From: Lathyrus oleraceus
Taxonomy: Eukaryota > Streptophyta > Magnoliopsida > Fabales > Fabaceae
Length of the DNA stretch: 64,000 nucleotides
NCBI RefSeq assembly: GCF_024323335.1
Contig: NC_066584.1
Span: forward strand, 275,567,618 to 275,631,617
Reading direction: 5' to 3'
The notes below the pieces were generated by a model, which saw only the letters and a list, made by a program, of their open reading frames with translations, was not told where the DNA came from and did not search any database. Made by a program: the position numbers and the translations under genes. Below, piece by piece: positions 9,204 to 20,600 of the stretch (its first letter is position 1; the number at the start of each line of letters is the position of its first letter).

Positions 9204-12200
9204 TCACAGGGGAGCATCGAGCGGCTGAGCACAACTCTCGCGATCCACATGACCGCCGAGATACACTTTCAATCGTTGGCCGTTCACGGTCCAACTGTCT
9301 TTCTCGTCCATGTCTTCAATGATAATGGCCCCGTATTCTTTTACTTCTTTCACCCGAAATGGCCCGGACCATTTTGATTTCAACTTCCCGGGAAACAACT
9401 TCAACCGGGAGTTGAACAATAAGACCAATTGTCCGGGCACGAATTCTTTGGTTCGGATCTTCTTGTCATGATATTTCTTTGCTTTTTCTTTGTACAACCA
9501 ACTTGAGTGGTATGCGGCATCGCGCATCTCTTCCAACTCAAGTAGTTGTACCTTCCGTTTTTCACCGGCCGACTCATTCTCAAAATTTAAAAATTTGAGG
9601 GCCCACAAGGCCTTGTGCTCCAATTCAACCGGCAAATGGCAAGTTTTACCAAATACCAATTGAAAGGGAGTTAGGCCAATTGGAGCTTTAAAGGCCGTAC
9701 GGTAGGCCCATAATGCTTCGTCCAATTTTTGGGACCACTCCTTTTTCGAGTTAGACACGGTTTTCTCGAGGATTCTCTTAATCTCACGATTAGAGACCTC
9801 GGCTTGGCCATTAGCCTGAGGGTGATACGGAGTTGTCACCTTATGCGATACACCATAATGTTTTAAAATTGTTTCCAAAGGTGCATTACAAAAGTGTGAC
9901 CCTCCGTCACTTATCAACACTCGGGGGGTTCCGAAACGGGAGAATATATTTTTCTTCAAAAATTTGATCACCGTTTTCGCATCCGCCCGAGGTGAGGCAA
10001 TCGCCTCAACCCACTTAGAGACATAATCGACAGCCACTAGCATGTACTCATTCCCATGAGAGGGTGGGAAAGGTCCTACAAAATCTATGCCCCAACAATC
10101 AAAAACTTCCACTTCTTGGATGTTTTGCAGAGGCATCTCATCTCTTTTACCTATCCCCCCGCTTCTTTGGCAACTGTCACAACTTTGCGCATGGGCATGT
10201 GCGTCTTTGAAAATAGTTGGCCAATAAAATCCCGATTGAAGAATTTTAGTGGCCGTTCTAACCCCATTATAATGTCCGCCATAAGGCGAGTTGTGACAAT
10301 GCCAAAGGATGCTCTTGGCCTCATCACCAGTTACGCATCTCCTTAACAGGTTATCGCTACCCAACTTAAACAAGTATGGGTCATCCCAAACATAATACTT
10401 CGCATCCGAAAGGAACTTCCTTTTCTGGTTCGAAGTTAGGTTCGTAGGCACGAAACCACAAGCCTTGTGGTTCGCATAGTCTGCAAACCACGGCATGACT
10501 TGGACCTTAAACAGTTTTTCATCGGGAAATTCTTCCCGGATTTCCTTTTCGGATGCGGTAACCTCAACATTCACTAAACGGGATAAATGATCCGCTACCA
10601 AGTTTTCCGACCCCTTCTTGTCTTTGATTTCGACATCGAATTCTTGTAACAAGAGGATCCAATGGATGAGCCTTTGCTTCGAATCCGGCTTGGTTAGCAA
10701 ATATTTAATCGCCGCGTGGTCGGTATACACAACGACTTTAGACCCTATAAGATAAAACCTAAACTTTTCGAGCGCATACACGATAGCAAGTAGTTCTTTT
10801 TCCGTTGTGGCATAATTAATTTGAGCCTCGTTTAGAACCTTACTCGCATAGTGTATCGCATGGAAAGTTTTGTCCTTTCTTTGGCCAAGTACCGCTCCAA
10901 CGGCATAGTCACTCGCGTCACACATTAGTTCAAAATTTTTATTCCAATCGGGAGCAACTATTATTGGAGCGGTAACCAATTTTTCTTTTAAAAACTCGAA
11001 AGCTTGCAAACAATCGTCGGTGAAGAGAAATACCTGATCTTTGGCGAGTAAATTGCTCAAAGGCTTAGCCACCTTTGAGAAGTCTTTGATGAAGCGCCGG
11101 TAGAACCCCGCGTGCCCCAAAAAACTACGGATGCCCTTCACATTGACCGGAGGGGGTAATTTTTCAATTACATCAACCTTAGCTCTATCCACTTCAAGCC
11201 CCCTTTTAGAGACTTTGTGGCCTAGCACAATCCCCTCGGTCACCATAAAGTGACACTTTTCCCAATTTAGCACCAGATTAGTCTTCACACACCTTTCCAA
11301 CACCGTCTTCAAATTTGCCAAGCATAGACTAAACGTCCCACCAAACACCGAGAAGTCATCCATGAAGACTTCCATTGTTTTCTCTATTAGATCGGCAAAA
11401 ATAGCTTGGACACATCGTTGGAATGTCGCCGGCGCATTGCAAAGCCCAAAAGGCATTTTTCTGTATGCGAACACTCCAAACGGACACGTGAAAGCCGTCT
11501 TCTCATGATCAACCGGGTCAACCGCAATTTGGTTGTACCCGGAGTAGCCGTCTAAAAAACAGTAGTATTGTTGGCCCGATAGTCTTTCAAGCATTTGATC
11601 CATAAATGGGAGTGGAAAATGGTCCTTACGAGTCGCGGTATTCAACCGTCTATAATCTATACACATTCTCCATCCCGCGGCAACTTTAGTCGGGATCAAT
11701 TCGTCTTTGTCATTACGGATTACGGTCATTCCACCCTTCTTCGGAACCACGTGCACGGGACTAACCCACGGACTATCCGAGATCGGGTAAATCATTCCCG
11801 CATCCAAAAGCTTCACCACTTCCTTTCTTACAACCTCTTTCATCGTAGGATTTAAGCGGCGTTGTGGTTGAGCCACCGGCTTGAAATCCTCCTCCATCAA
11901 AATCTTGTGCATACAATAGGATGGACTAATTCCCTTTAGATCGGAAAGAGTCCAACCCATAGCTTCTTGATTGGTCTTTAGCACAAATATGAGACGGGCT
12001 TCTTCTTCAATTGTCAAAAGGTTGCTTATGATAACCGGCTTGTCCTCGGTATCATCAAGGAATACATATTTCAAAGTCGAAGGTAACTCTTTTAATTCAA
12101 TTGACGCTTTCTCGTCAATTACCTCCTTCTTCAAATTTTCTTCCTCTACTTCCCACGGTTGTAGGTCTTCCAAGCTATCAAGTTCCTTCAAGCATTCCTC

Positions 12201-14765
12201 AAGAGCTAGCTCCTCTTCAACAGTGAAAACCTCCAATGAGTCGTCGAGAGCTAACTCCATAGGAGATATCTCGTGAATATGCTTTGAAACTTCCATAATA
12301 GCGTCTTCGATCACATCGATTCGAAAGCTATCATGTCTATCTTTGGAATGCTTCATCGCCTCGAATAGATCAAAGGTGACCTCCTCATTTTGAACACGCA
12401 CCTTCATTAAACCGTCATCAACATCAATCATCATTCTTGCGGTCTTCATGAATGGTCGGCCCAATATGAGCGGAGCATCATCATCTTCCTCCATATCAAT
12501 TACAATAAAATCCACCGGGAAAAAGAATTTGTCGACCTTTACCAACACATCTTGGGCTACGCCATGAGGATGGGTCGTCGACTTATCCGCCAATTGTAAT
12601 GTCATTCGGATGGACTTAATCTCGATGTTGCCAAGCCTTTTGATAATTGACAAAGGTATAAGATTTATGCTCGACCCCAAGTCAATAAGTCCCTTTCCGA
12701 CATAAACGTCACCAATCTTAACCGGCAATGTAACTCTTCCCGGATCAACCTCTTTCTTAGGAAGCGTCCGTTGAATGATGGCACTACAGCTCGCATCAAG
12801 GACGATGGTCTCCGGTTCCGTATACCTCCGCTTTTTGGTTAGTATGTCCTTCATGAACTTGGCATACTTCGGCATTTGTTCCAAAGCTTCAGCAAACGGA
12901 ATGTTAATTTGTAATTGCTTAAAAATATCCATGAACCGGGCGTAATGCCGTTCATTCTCCCTTTTTGACGGGGCGTGAGGGTAAGGAAGGTTTTGGACAG
13001 GAGTAGCGCTCACTACCTCCTTCCCTTTCGCTACTCTAGCGCTTTTCCATCTCGGCTTCTTCACTACCTCCCTTATTACCTCATCATTTTTATTCTCCTC
13101 AATCTCCACATTTTTTTCATTTTCAACTTCACCATTATTTTTATTCTTTTCAACTACTTCCTCATCACTCCACACTCCTACTTCACCATCAACATTTTCT
13201 TCCACTATCTCCTCCTCAATCTCCTTCTCTTTCTCTCTTAGTTCACTCTCAACTCGTTTTTCATTTTCACTACCCAACTCCCTTCCACTTCTCGTCATAA
13301 TCGCCTTACAATGCTCCTTAGGATTTGTTTGTGTATTGGCCGAGAAAGAAGGACCGGTTTGTTGTTCAGCTAGTTGCTTGGCAAGTTGCCCAACTTGAGT
13401 TTCAAGATTTTTTATGGCCGCGTCATTACTCTTTTGATTTGCCATTGACATTTGCATGAATTGCGTCAATGTCTCTTCCAATTTAGAATTGACTACCGGC
13501 GGTTGTTGAGATTGATACGGATTTTGGGGAGGATTTTGACGGCTAGAAGAACCACCTCCATAACCTTGGTTATGATAATAGTTGCTTCTAGGTTGGAACC
13601 CTTGGTTCCCTTGGAATTGTTGTTGTTGTTGTTGAGGGTGCGGTTGATAAGGTTGTTGTTGTCTTGGTTGATAGTCCCGTTGATTGGCCATATAGTTCAC
13701 TTCGTCAAAGCCGGGAGGTGGACAAAATCCAGTGTCATGTTCACCTTTACAAAGTTCACAACAAGCTATTTGTTTAACTTTTGACGGTTCTCTTAACTCT
13801 TTGATTTGTTGCGTTAAGAGTTCCACTTGTTGTGAGATGAGCTTGTTTTGGGCAAGTATGGCATCATTCGTCCCTAACTCAAGCACTCCCGCCTTCTTCA
13901 AAGAATTTCCACGACTTTGACTTTGAAGATCATTCAAAGCCATGCGATTGATAATGTCTGTGGCTTCTTCGGCACTTTTTGACATCAACGAGCCACCCGA
14001 GGTGGCATCCAACAACGTCTTACAGTTTGGTTGAAGTCCATTTCGGAAGATATGGATTTGAGTTAATTCATCAAATCCATGCCCTTTGCATTTCCTAAGC
14101 ATGGACTTGAATCTCTCCCACGCTTCATTCAAAGATTCACTGGTTCCTTGAGAAAACACCGAGATGGCCGTGTTTGATTCCATGAATCGGTTATGAGAGA
14201 AAAATCTTTCAATGAATTTCTCTTCTAACACATTCCAATCTGTCATTACGGCGGGTGTTTGATCGAGATACCAATCCTTTGCTTTACCGAGCAAAGCGTG
14301 AGGAAATAAACGTCTGAACAACGGAAGCTCCTGAGCCTGATCCACTCCGGCAGCCAATGCTATCTCATAGAATTTTGTGAGAAAAGCAAATGGGTCTTCA
14401 TGGTCCATTCCGGTGAATGGACTCCCATACAATAAATTCAGAGTTCCCGTCTTCATCTCAGCTTGCCTTCCTGTGTGGTTAGCAAACGGAGCGGTGTTCC
14501 TTGGACTGTTGATACATGGAGTAGAAATCGGTGGTGGTGGTTGTGGCTCCATGTTTGGTACGAATGTGTGTGGATTGGTGGTTGAAGAACTTTCTCCTTG
14601 CTCTTGGCGTTGTCTAGCCTGTTCCCTCCTACGTCTCGTTTTGCTATTGAGCCTCCTTGCGGTTCTCTTGATCTCAGGATCAAAAAGAAGTTCGTCCACA
14701 GGGATTTTCCCTCGCATAAAACGTAAGCTGCACACTAAACCAAACAAATTACAAGCACAAGTCAA
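9204..14765 (-). CDS. Athila gag-pol polyprotein, intact, 1853 aa
   Basis: A single open frame with all enzymatic domains. Gag has an FAFLTKFYEIALAAG-type capsid region (about 125-300), a zinc knuckle CELCKGEHDTGFC (C-x2-C-x3-H-x4-C, about 340) and a Q-rich stretch (about 375-400). The protease has DLGSS at about 695 (leucine where many have DTG). RT has YSGYNQI, MPFGLCNAPATFQ and the catalytic FMDD at about 1134. RNase H has CDASDYAVGAVLG at about 1283 and YTDHAAIKYLL. Integrase has an HHCC finger ending CDSCQRS (about 1529) and catalytic D, D and E in GIDFVGP, ISDGGSH and GQAEVSN (about 1558, 1620, 1652). The start is the first ATG of the frame; MRGKIPVDELLFDPEIKR (residue 18) is a possible alternative. 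It would make capsids, copy the RNA and integrate the cDNA. No stop or frameshift is seen. Confidence 0.95.
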   Translation of the reverse strand: MTCACNLFGLVCSLRFMRGKIPVDELLFDPEIKRTARRLNSKTRRRREQARQRQEQGESSSTTNPHTFVPNMEPQPPPPISTPCINSPRNTAPFANHTGRQAEMKTGTLNLLYGSPFTGMDHEDPFAFLTKFYEIALAAGVDQAQELPLFRRLFPHALLGKAKDWYLDQTPAVMTDWNVLEEKFIERFFSHNRFMESNTAISVFSQGTSESLNEAWERFKSMLRKCKGHGFDELTQIHIFRNGLQPNCKTLLDATSGGSLMSKSAEEATDIINRMALNDLQSQSRGNSLKKAGVLELGTNDAILAQNKLISQQVELLTQQIKELREPSKVKQIACCELCKGEHDTGFCPPPGFDEVNYMANQRDYQPRQQQPYQPHPQQQQQQFQGNQGFQPRSNYYHNQGYGGGSSSRQNPPQNPYQSQQPPVVNSKLEETLTQFMQMSMANQKSNDAAIKNLETQVGQLAKQLAEQQTGPSFSANTQTNPKEHCKAIMTRSGRELGSENEKRVESELREKEKEIEEEIVEENVDGEVGVWSDEEVVEKNKNNGEVENEKNVEIEENKNDEVIREVVKKPRWKSARVAKGKEVVSATPVQNLPYPHAPSKRENERHYARFMDIFKQLQINIPFAEALEQMPKYAKFMKDILTKKRRYTEPETIVLDASCSAIIQRTLPKKEVDPGRVTLPVKIGDVYVGKGLIDLGSSINLIPLSIIKRLGNIEIKSIRMTLQLADKSTTHPHGVAQDVLVKVDKFFFPVDFIVIDMEEDDDAPLILGRPFMKTARMMIDVDDGLMKVRVQNEEVTFDLFEAMKHSKDRHDSFRIDVIEDAIMEVSKHIHEISPMELALDDSLEVFTVEEELALEECLKELDSLEDLQPWEVEEENLKKEVIDEKASIELKELPSTLKYVFLDDTEDKPVIISNLLTIEEEARLIFVLKTNQEAMGWTLSDLKGISPSYCMHKILMEEDFKPVAQPQRRLNPTMKEVVRKEVVKLLDAGMIYPISDSPWVSPVHVVPKKGGMTVIRNDKDELIPTKVAAGWRMCIDYRRLNTATRKDHFPLPFMDQMLERLSGQQYYCFLDGYSGYNQIAVDPVDHEKTAFTCPFGVFAYRKMPFGLCNAPATFQRCVQAIFADLIEKTMEVFMDDFSVFGGTFSLCLANLKTVLERCVKTNLVLNWEKCHFMVTEGIVLGHKVSKRGLEVDRAKVDVIEKLPPPVNVKGIRSFLGHAGFYRRFIKDFSKVAKPLSNLLAKDQVFLFTDDCLQAFEFLKEKLVTAPIIVAPDWNKNFELMCDASDYAVGAVLGQRKDKTFHAIHYASKVLNEAQINYATTEKELLAIVYALEKFRFYLIGSKVVVYTDHAAIKYLLTKPDSKQRLIHWILLLQEFDVEIKDKKGSENLVADHLSRLVNVEVTASEKEIREEFPDEKLFKVQVMPWFADYANHKACGFVPTNLTSNQKRKFLSDAKYYVWDDPYLFKLGSDNLLRRCVTGDEAKSILWHCHNSPYGGHYNGVRTATKILQSGFYWPTIFKDAHAHAQSCDSCQRSGGIGKRDEMPLQNIQEVEVFDCWGIDFVGPFPPSHGNEYMLVAVDYVSKWVEAIASPRADAKTVIKFLKKNIFSRFGTPRVLISDGGSHFCNAPLETILKHYGVSHKVTTPYHPQANGQAEVSNREIKRILEKTVSNSKKEWSQKLDEALWAYRTAFKAPIGLTPFQLVFGKTCHLPVELEHKALWALKFLNFENESAGEKRKVQLLELEEMRDAAYHSSWLYKEKAKKYHDKKIRTKEFVPGQLVLLFNSRLKLFPGKLKSKWSGPFRVKEVKEYGAIIIEDMDEKDSWTVNGQRLKVYLGGHVDRESCAQPLDAPL

Positions 14766-14822
14766 AAATTCACAAGTTAAAACTTAAACAACCAATGCGA
14801 TGCTCGCAATATCAATTTACAA

Positions 14823-14840
14823 TCCCCGGCAACGGCGCCA
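14823..14840 (-). other. Athila primer-binding site (tRNA-Asp)
   Basis: On the minus strand TGGCGCCGTTGCCGGGGA lies 3 nt after the 5' LTR end. It is the 18-nt complement of the plant tRNA-Asp 3' end used by Athila-lineage elements and marks the start of minus-strand DNA synthesis. Confidence 0.9.
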
Positions 14841-15709
14841 TTTTGTTGAGACAGTTTTTAAGTGTCGGGTTTTGTTATCGTATCCACAGAGATTGTAAGA
14901 TATCACTGCCGTTCAATGGTTGAATTAATCTTAACTTAATGTAACACTAGGGTTTTGGTTTTAATCAAGTTATCTTGCATACAAAGTAATTAATTGCGGT
15001 AAAAGTTATGTTTTGATTAATATGAGAAATATTGTCAAAGTTAGGTTTCAATGATTACATTTGCTTTGCATGTTTTTGCACGGTCAACAATATTATAAAC
15101 TCCTTTAGATGATAAATTATTTCACAAGGTCCTCTCAATGCGTTTCTCTCGAACACCCATTGTGAGTTTTGTCATTTTGATCCATTGTTTCTCTCGAACA
15201 CAATCTATCAAAATGACAACTTTTTGGTTCAACCTTATGGTGAACAAAATCATTCGTTACTATCTCTAGCTAACAAACAAGTTTGGATGAAAACCTAGGT
15301 CAAGAATCGGTAAACATCTCTCGATCAAATACCAACACAAAGAGTTTTAAATAGAAACAAAGTTTTCATCATATATTTACCATTAAAGAGTTTACAAATG
15401 AGGATCCTTACATTTACACACAAAGCTTGGAAATCACCTACATCTAACCTTGACAAATGGAGACTTAGCTACTCATTTTCATGGTAGCTTGGTCGGCAAG
15501 TAAGAAAAGAGGGTTGATCAACATCCAAGTCGAATGATCGAAGTTGGATGCGAATCCACCTTCTTTTTGTGGAAGATGGTTGCTAGATGAAGAGAAATGA
15601 AATTAGGGCATCAAAAATCCCTCCAAACAATGCTGTAAAATATCTAAGAGAAAGTACAAAAAATGGAAAAGTTGGTAAAAAGTGGTATGGGCTCAAAAAG
15701 TGGCACCTG

Positions 15710-15719
15710 CTACTTATAG
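15710..15719 (-). promoter_or_regulatory. TATA box of Athila 5' LTR
   Basis: CTATAAGTAG on the minus strand, about 630 bp inside the LTR and 22 bp downstream (element sense) of the nearest TCGCCTAGCGA motif. It is identical in the other LTR. Confidence 0.55.
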
Positions 15720-15740
15720 ACAAGTGCAGAACTGTCACGT

Positions 15741-16109
15741 TCGCTAGGCGAGCAGAATGGCTCGCCTAGCGAAGGCCAAAAATGGGCACAAAATGCCCCT
15801 GCGCCCAGAGAAAACTGGGCCTGTGGAACTGTCATGTTCGCCTAGCGAACAGACCTTCGCCTAGCGAAGAACTCGCTTCAACCTTCGCCCCAGCGAGGTT
15901 GAGAGGTTTTGCTACTGGAATGCTCGCTGGGGACTCGCTAGAGCCTCGCCTAGCGAGCTAGTGCTGGCTGCTCTTTTCACCAAAGCAGACTGAATTCGCT
16001 GCCACTTCGCCTTCAGTTCGCCTAGCGAATTAATTAACCAATTTACTGGAGCCTTTCGCCAGGAGCTCGCCTAGCGAAGGTTTTGCTTCGCCACATCCTC
16101 GCCTAGCGA
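15741..16109. repeat. Array of eight TCGCCTAGCGA motifs in Athila U3
   Basis: Exact 11-mers at 15741 (inverted), 15762, 15838, 15857, 15946, 16018, 16067 and 16099, with degenerate versions between them (for example TCGCCCCAGCGA near 15893). The word is nearly palindromic, and spacing is irregular (8 to 80 bp), so this is not a simple tandem repeat. Its place directly upstream of the TATA box suggests binding sites for a dimeric host factor (inference). Confidence 0.8.
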
Positions 16110-16345
16110 GCTGGCAGATAGAATGCTTGTGAACTTGGTTCCTTTGCCAATTTTCTTGTGTCTTCATTTTCAATTAGTTCATGCCTTTTCCTGCACAATA
16201 ACACACAAATCAAAGGCACCAAGCTTGCTTATCAATGTGATGCATTCTATGTAAAATGAATGTGGTTTTGACCACATTAGCAAGGAATAAGAGTGAAAGA
16301 TGCCCACATATGATAGCTCAAATAAGCACTTTTGGGCATCTAACA

Positions 16346-16350
16346 GGATG
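16346..16350. repeat. Target-site duplication of the Athila element, right
   Basis: GGATG, matching 5543-5547. Confidence 0.93.
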
Positions 16351-17399
16351 CTTTTGAAGCTATATTTGTGTTGTTCATCTATGAATTAGCTTTGTTCCCT
16401 AACATTGACGGTTTTATTGATGTTAACGCCATTAGACTTTTCTTGTTTGGGAATCTTGTGCCTACTCTGTTGGGTGATATGTATTTCTCTTTGCATCTAA
16501 GGAATTCTAAAGGTGGCGGAACGATTGTCTGTTGTATTCCTCTTCTGTACAAGTGGTTAATTTCGCACTTGCCTCAGACGCCTGCTTTTGTGGAGAATAA
16601 ATAATGTCTAAGGTGGTCTTAGAGACTTATGTCTCTCACTAATGATAATATAATTTGGTATAATCCGTCTTTGAGAAGTTTGGAGATTATTGATAGTTGT
16701 GGTGAATTCTCTAATGTGCCTCTCATTGGTACACAAGGAGGAATTAACTACAACCCTGCTTTGGCTCGTCGTCAACTTGGGTTCCCCTTGAGAGACAAAC
16801 CTAATAGCATGTTGTTAGAAGGTATTTTCTATCAAGAGGGTAAAGATCCCCAACATTTGAAGCAGAAGATTGTGCATGCTTGGCATAATGTGCATAGGAA
16901 AGGAAGATCTGAGCTTGGTCCGTGCAATTGTGTAGCTTTGGAAGCTTACACTTTTTGGGTGAAGAAGAGAGCTATGGAGTTGAAAATGCATTATCCTTGC
17001 GAAAGACCTATGTCTGTGGTTGCGGTTGAGCCATTAACTCTCCCTAACTAAGATGTAGAGGAGTTGGAAGACGCGCTCGCCAAGATGAAGCAAGAAAAGG
17101 ATATGTGGGAAGAGTGTCTCCGTGCTTTGAGCAAGAAGCATGAAGAGTTGCAGTTGGAGTCTAAGGATAAAGATGCACTTATTGAGCTACTTGAAGACCG
17201 AGTGACGAAAAGACAGAGAGAGCCAGATGTCCCATCTTCTAGCATGCCTCAGCCTTCCGTTGCTTGGAAGAAGATTGTTGATCAGCTTGTCCTCGAGAAG
17301 ACTCAGATGAAGACTTCTTTTGAGACCGAGATCCGTCACATTCGAAGGAAATACGCGCCTACAGCCAGATCTTCTGACATTGTTGTTAGGGATCCTTAG
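16351..17399 (+). pseudogene. Ogre-1 ORF1, 3' part (decayed)
   Basis: Continues ORF1 after the Athila insertion: AFEAIFVLFIYELALFPN, VPTLLGDMYFSLHLRN, then LARRQLGFPLRDKPNSMLL and a charged, coiled-coil-like C terminus (EELEDALAKMKQEKDMWEE...LIELLEDRV). It ends in VVRDP, like Ogre-2 ORF1 (AVRDP). Three in-frame stops, at 16602, 16620 and 17049, inactivate it, but the frame is otherwise kept. The biochemical role of Ogre ORF1 is unknown. The RRQLGFPL region resembles a domain of unknown function common in legume transposon proteins. Confidence 0.85.
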
Positions 17400-17636
17400 G
17401 ATGACTAGTCTCCTTTCCTCTTGTATTTTTCATTTGGTTTCTGAAATTGTACTCAGTGTAATCCTTCCAATTTATATAAATAAAAAGAGATTTTTTGGTC
17501 ATATTAATTTATTGCAATTGCCATTTAAATATGTATATTCGCAAATGATATAGTAAGTTCCTTGAAGACAAAAAAATAAAAATAATAATCAAGCATTGCA
17601 TTTCATGTATCATTTGCATAAGCAGGTTTTTACCAG
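17400..17636 (+). other. Ogre-1 spacer between ORF1 and gag-pro
   Basis: AT-rich 237 bp with no reading frame of note. It ends in TGCATAAGCAGG shortly before gag. The Ogre-2 spacer (51769-51994) has a similar TGCATAAACAGG, so a splice acceptor here is conceivable but unsupported. Confidence 0.5.
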
Positions 17637-20600
17637 ATGTCTGATTGGTGTTTCTTCTGTGCTTTAGCCAAGCTGACTCACCGGTACAATACCCGAGCCA
17701 ATCATCTAAGAATTATGGAGCATTTGGAGCAAGATAACAGAGAACTGAGGGATGAGATCGCCCGCCTGACTGCCATGATGAAGTCAGTTCTTGCAGCTCA
17801 GAGTCAATCTTCTCCAACGCCTGCAACTCCTCCCGCGAGGACTATTATTTCAGAGGTGGCTACCTCTACCATGCTTGCTGCTGACGCCCACTTCGCCCTA
17901 ACTATGCCTGCCGAATTCCCGTGGGGAATGCCTTCCAACTTTGTGCCTGAAGGCTTTGCACCTACTTTTGCTTCCATGCCGACATCTATCCCGGTCATGT
18001 CCGTGCCACTTCTCGTTATGCACACCTTGCCTCACGTAGAGGATACCATTTATCATTTCGAGCCGTCTGAGGGTCTGGATGTGTATGAGAAGATGGACGA
18101 GATGAAAGATCAGTTTCTTGAGCTGCGCAAGGAACTAAAGGCGCTGAGAGGTAAAGACCTGTTTGGAAAGAGTGTTGTTGAGTTGTGCTTAGTGCCCAAC
18201 GTCAAGATCCCGGTGAAGTTCAAAGTGCCTGACTTTGAAAAGTATAAGGGGAACTCTTGTCCGCTTAGTCATCTTGTGATGTACGCCCGCAAGATGTCTA
18301 CTCAAACCGACAATGATCAATTGCTTATCCACTACTTCCAAGATAGTCTGACCGGCGCTGCGCTCCGTTGGTATATGGGATTGGACAGTGCAAGCATTCG
18401 CACTTTCAATGACTTAGGGGAGGCTTTCGTTAAGCAGTATAAATATAATATGGATATGGAGCCAGATAGAGACCAGCTGAGGTCTATGTCTCAGAAGGAC
18501 AAAGAGACATTTAAGGATTATGCGCAACGATGGAGGGAGTTGGCTTCCCAAATCGCTCCTTCTTTGGAGGAAAAAGAAATGACAAAGATCTTCTTGAAAA
18601 CTCTGAGTTCATTTTACTATGAACGAATGATTGCTAATGCCCCCATTGACTTTACCGAAATGGTAAACATGGGGATGAGGCTTGAGGAAGGAGTCCGTGA
18701 GGGACGTTTGTCAAAAGATGAGGCGTCAACAAGCAAGAGGTATGGTAGTAATTTTGGTAAGAAGAAGGACGTGAGATGAATACAGTAATCAGTGGGAGGC
18801 AGAGGAGGCCTCAGATTAGAAGAAATCCAACATCCCGTCAACATCATCATCATCAAGTATCCTCGGTAATTCTGGTATTTTCTAATCAACAAGCAACACC
18901 AATTCAACAACAACAACGTCAACAACAACAACCGCAACAAAGAAGAAACACCTACAACAACAATAATACCAACAACAATCATCATCAGCAAAACTTTGAG
19001 AGGAAGAATGTCTCTTTTGACCTGATTCCTATGTCATATGCAGAGTTGTATCCGTCCTTGGTTCTCAAAAACTTAATTCAACCGAGGAACCCACCGCAGA
19101 TTCCAGAACCACTTCCTTGGTGGTATAAACCTGAACTCCGTTGTGCTTTTCATCAAGGAGCACCCAGACATGATATCGAAAACTGCTATCCATTGAAGTA
19201 TGAGGTTCAGAAGCTTATGAAGAGTGATATGGTGTCCTTCGAGGACCGTACGCCAAATGTGAAAGCAAACCCTTTGCCCGCTCATGGGAACTCTTCTGTG
19301 AATATGATGGACGGTTGTCCTGGATAATTCAAAGTTTTTGATGTGCGTTTTATTAGGAGGTCCTTAGTGCAGATGCATAAGGATGTTTGTTTGGTAAGTG
19401 AATGTGAGCACGACCATGATGGTTGTGCTATTTGTAGTGTTAACTTGAGGGGTTATGAAGTTGTGAAAGGGGACATCCAAAGACTGATGGATGAAGGCAT
19501 GATCCAGATTGTTCAATCCCGTCATGTAGATGACGACATAAATGTCATAGTGCCCGTTTTCAAGCAACAAGAGCGGTTGGTAATCCAATATGACTCTAGT
19601 AACAACAACAGTCAAAGACCAGTATCACCGTTGGTAATACGGTTAGCGGACCCAGTCCTGTATTCATCTCATAAAGCTGTGCCATATCAGTATAATGCTA
19701 CAATGATGAAGAATGGTCAAGAGGTCTCGTTACCTACGACTAGTTCAGTGGTAAGCATTGCTGATGTTACAAAGGTGACCCGTAGTGGTCGAGTGTTTGG
19801 GTCAGTATTCCCAAAGGATAAAGAGGAAATAAATGTTGGTAAGAAAGTGGAAGTGCCTAGTGTAGATCCAGTTGGTTGTTCAAAATATAAGTCTAGTGAA
19901 TCCAGCAATTTGAAACCAATGATGATGATGAGGTACTCCGACTAATCAAAAGGAGCGAGTTTAATGTGGTCGAGCAGCTGCTCCAGACCCCCTAAAAAAT
20001 TTCAGTGTTGTCTCTGCTGATGAATTCCGAAGCGCACAGAGAAGCACTACAGAGAGTTCTCGAACAAGCATTCGTAGAACATGATGTTACTGTGGATCAG
20101 TTTGATCACATTGTGGCTAACATCACTTCTTGCAACAATTTCAGCTTTTGCGACGAAGAACTCCCTGAGGAGGGAAGAAATCATAATTTGGCTTTGCACA
20201 TCTCGATGAATTGCAAGGAAGATGCTTTATCAAACATGCTTGTTGACACCGGGTCGTCACTGAATGTGCTTCCGAAGTCAACTTTGTCAAAGCTATCTTA
20301 TCAAGGAGTGCCCATGAGGTATAGCGGTCTAATCATCAAAACTTTTGACGGTTCATGCAAAACAGTAATTGGTGAAGTGGACCTTCCAGTCAAGATAGGT
20401 CTGAGTGATTTTCAGATTACTTTTCAAGTAATGGATATCCACCCGGCCTACAGTTGCTTATTGGGAAGTCCATGGATTCATAAGGCGGGAGCTGTTACTT
20501 CCACTTTACACCAGAAGCTCAAATTTGTCAAGAATGGCAAGCTTGTGATTGTTGACGGGGAAAAGGTGTTGTTGGTTAGCCACCTGTCATCTTTCTCTTA

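Larger units (their letters stand above)
5548..16345 (-). mobile_element. Athila-type Ty3/gypsy retrotransposon, young, nested in Ogre-1
   Basis: 10,798 bp with LTRs of 1482 bp (left) and 1502 bp (right), TSD GGATG, a primer site complementary to tRNA-Asp and a purine tract with the upstream CTTGAGGACAAGCAA motif of Athila-like elements. By eye the LTRs differ by three substitutions (about 6085, 6252, 6430) and one 20-bp indel, so insertion is recent. At a commonly assumed plant rate near 1.3e-8 per site per year this is under about 0.1 million years. The gag-pol frame is intact. A second ORF in the env position survives only as its C-terminal end, so the copy is complete for gag-pol but not for the second ORF. 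Confidence 0.95.
14844..16345 (-). repeat. Athila 5' LTR (right copy)
   Basis: 1502 bp, TG...CA. In element orientation the U3 runs from 16345. Eight copies of TCGCCTAGCGA lie at 15741-16109, then a TATA-like CTATAAGTAG at 15710-15719. The leader and the gag start follow beyond 14840. Confidence 0.95.

Noticed and set aside
15741..16109. Repeated 11-mers as a CRISPR-like array
   Set aside because: Plant retrotransposon LTR, irregular spacing, short repeats and no associated genes.
17600..17640. A second intron before gag (TGCATAAGCAG acceptor-like sequence in both Ogres)
   Set aside because: Only an acceptor-like string is shared; no matching conserved donor could be placed.
18890..18990. 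CAA-rich stretch as a microsatellite
   Set aside because: It encodes the glutamine/asparagine-rich linker of Gag, matched by a similar linker in Ogre-2 (about 50440-50530).
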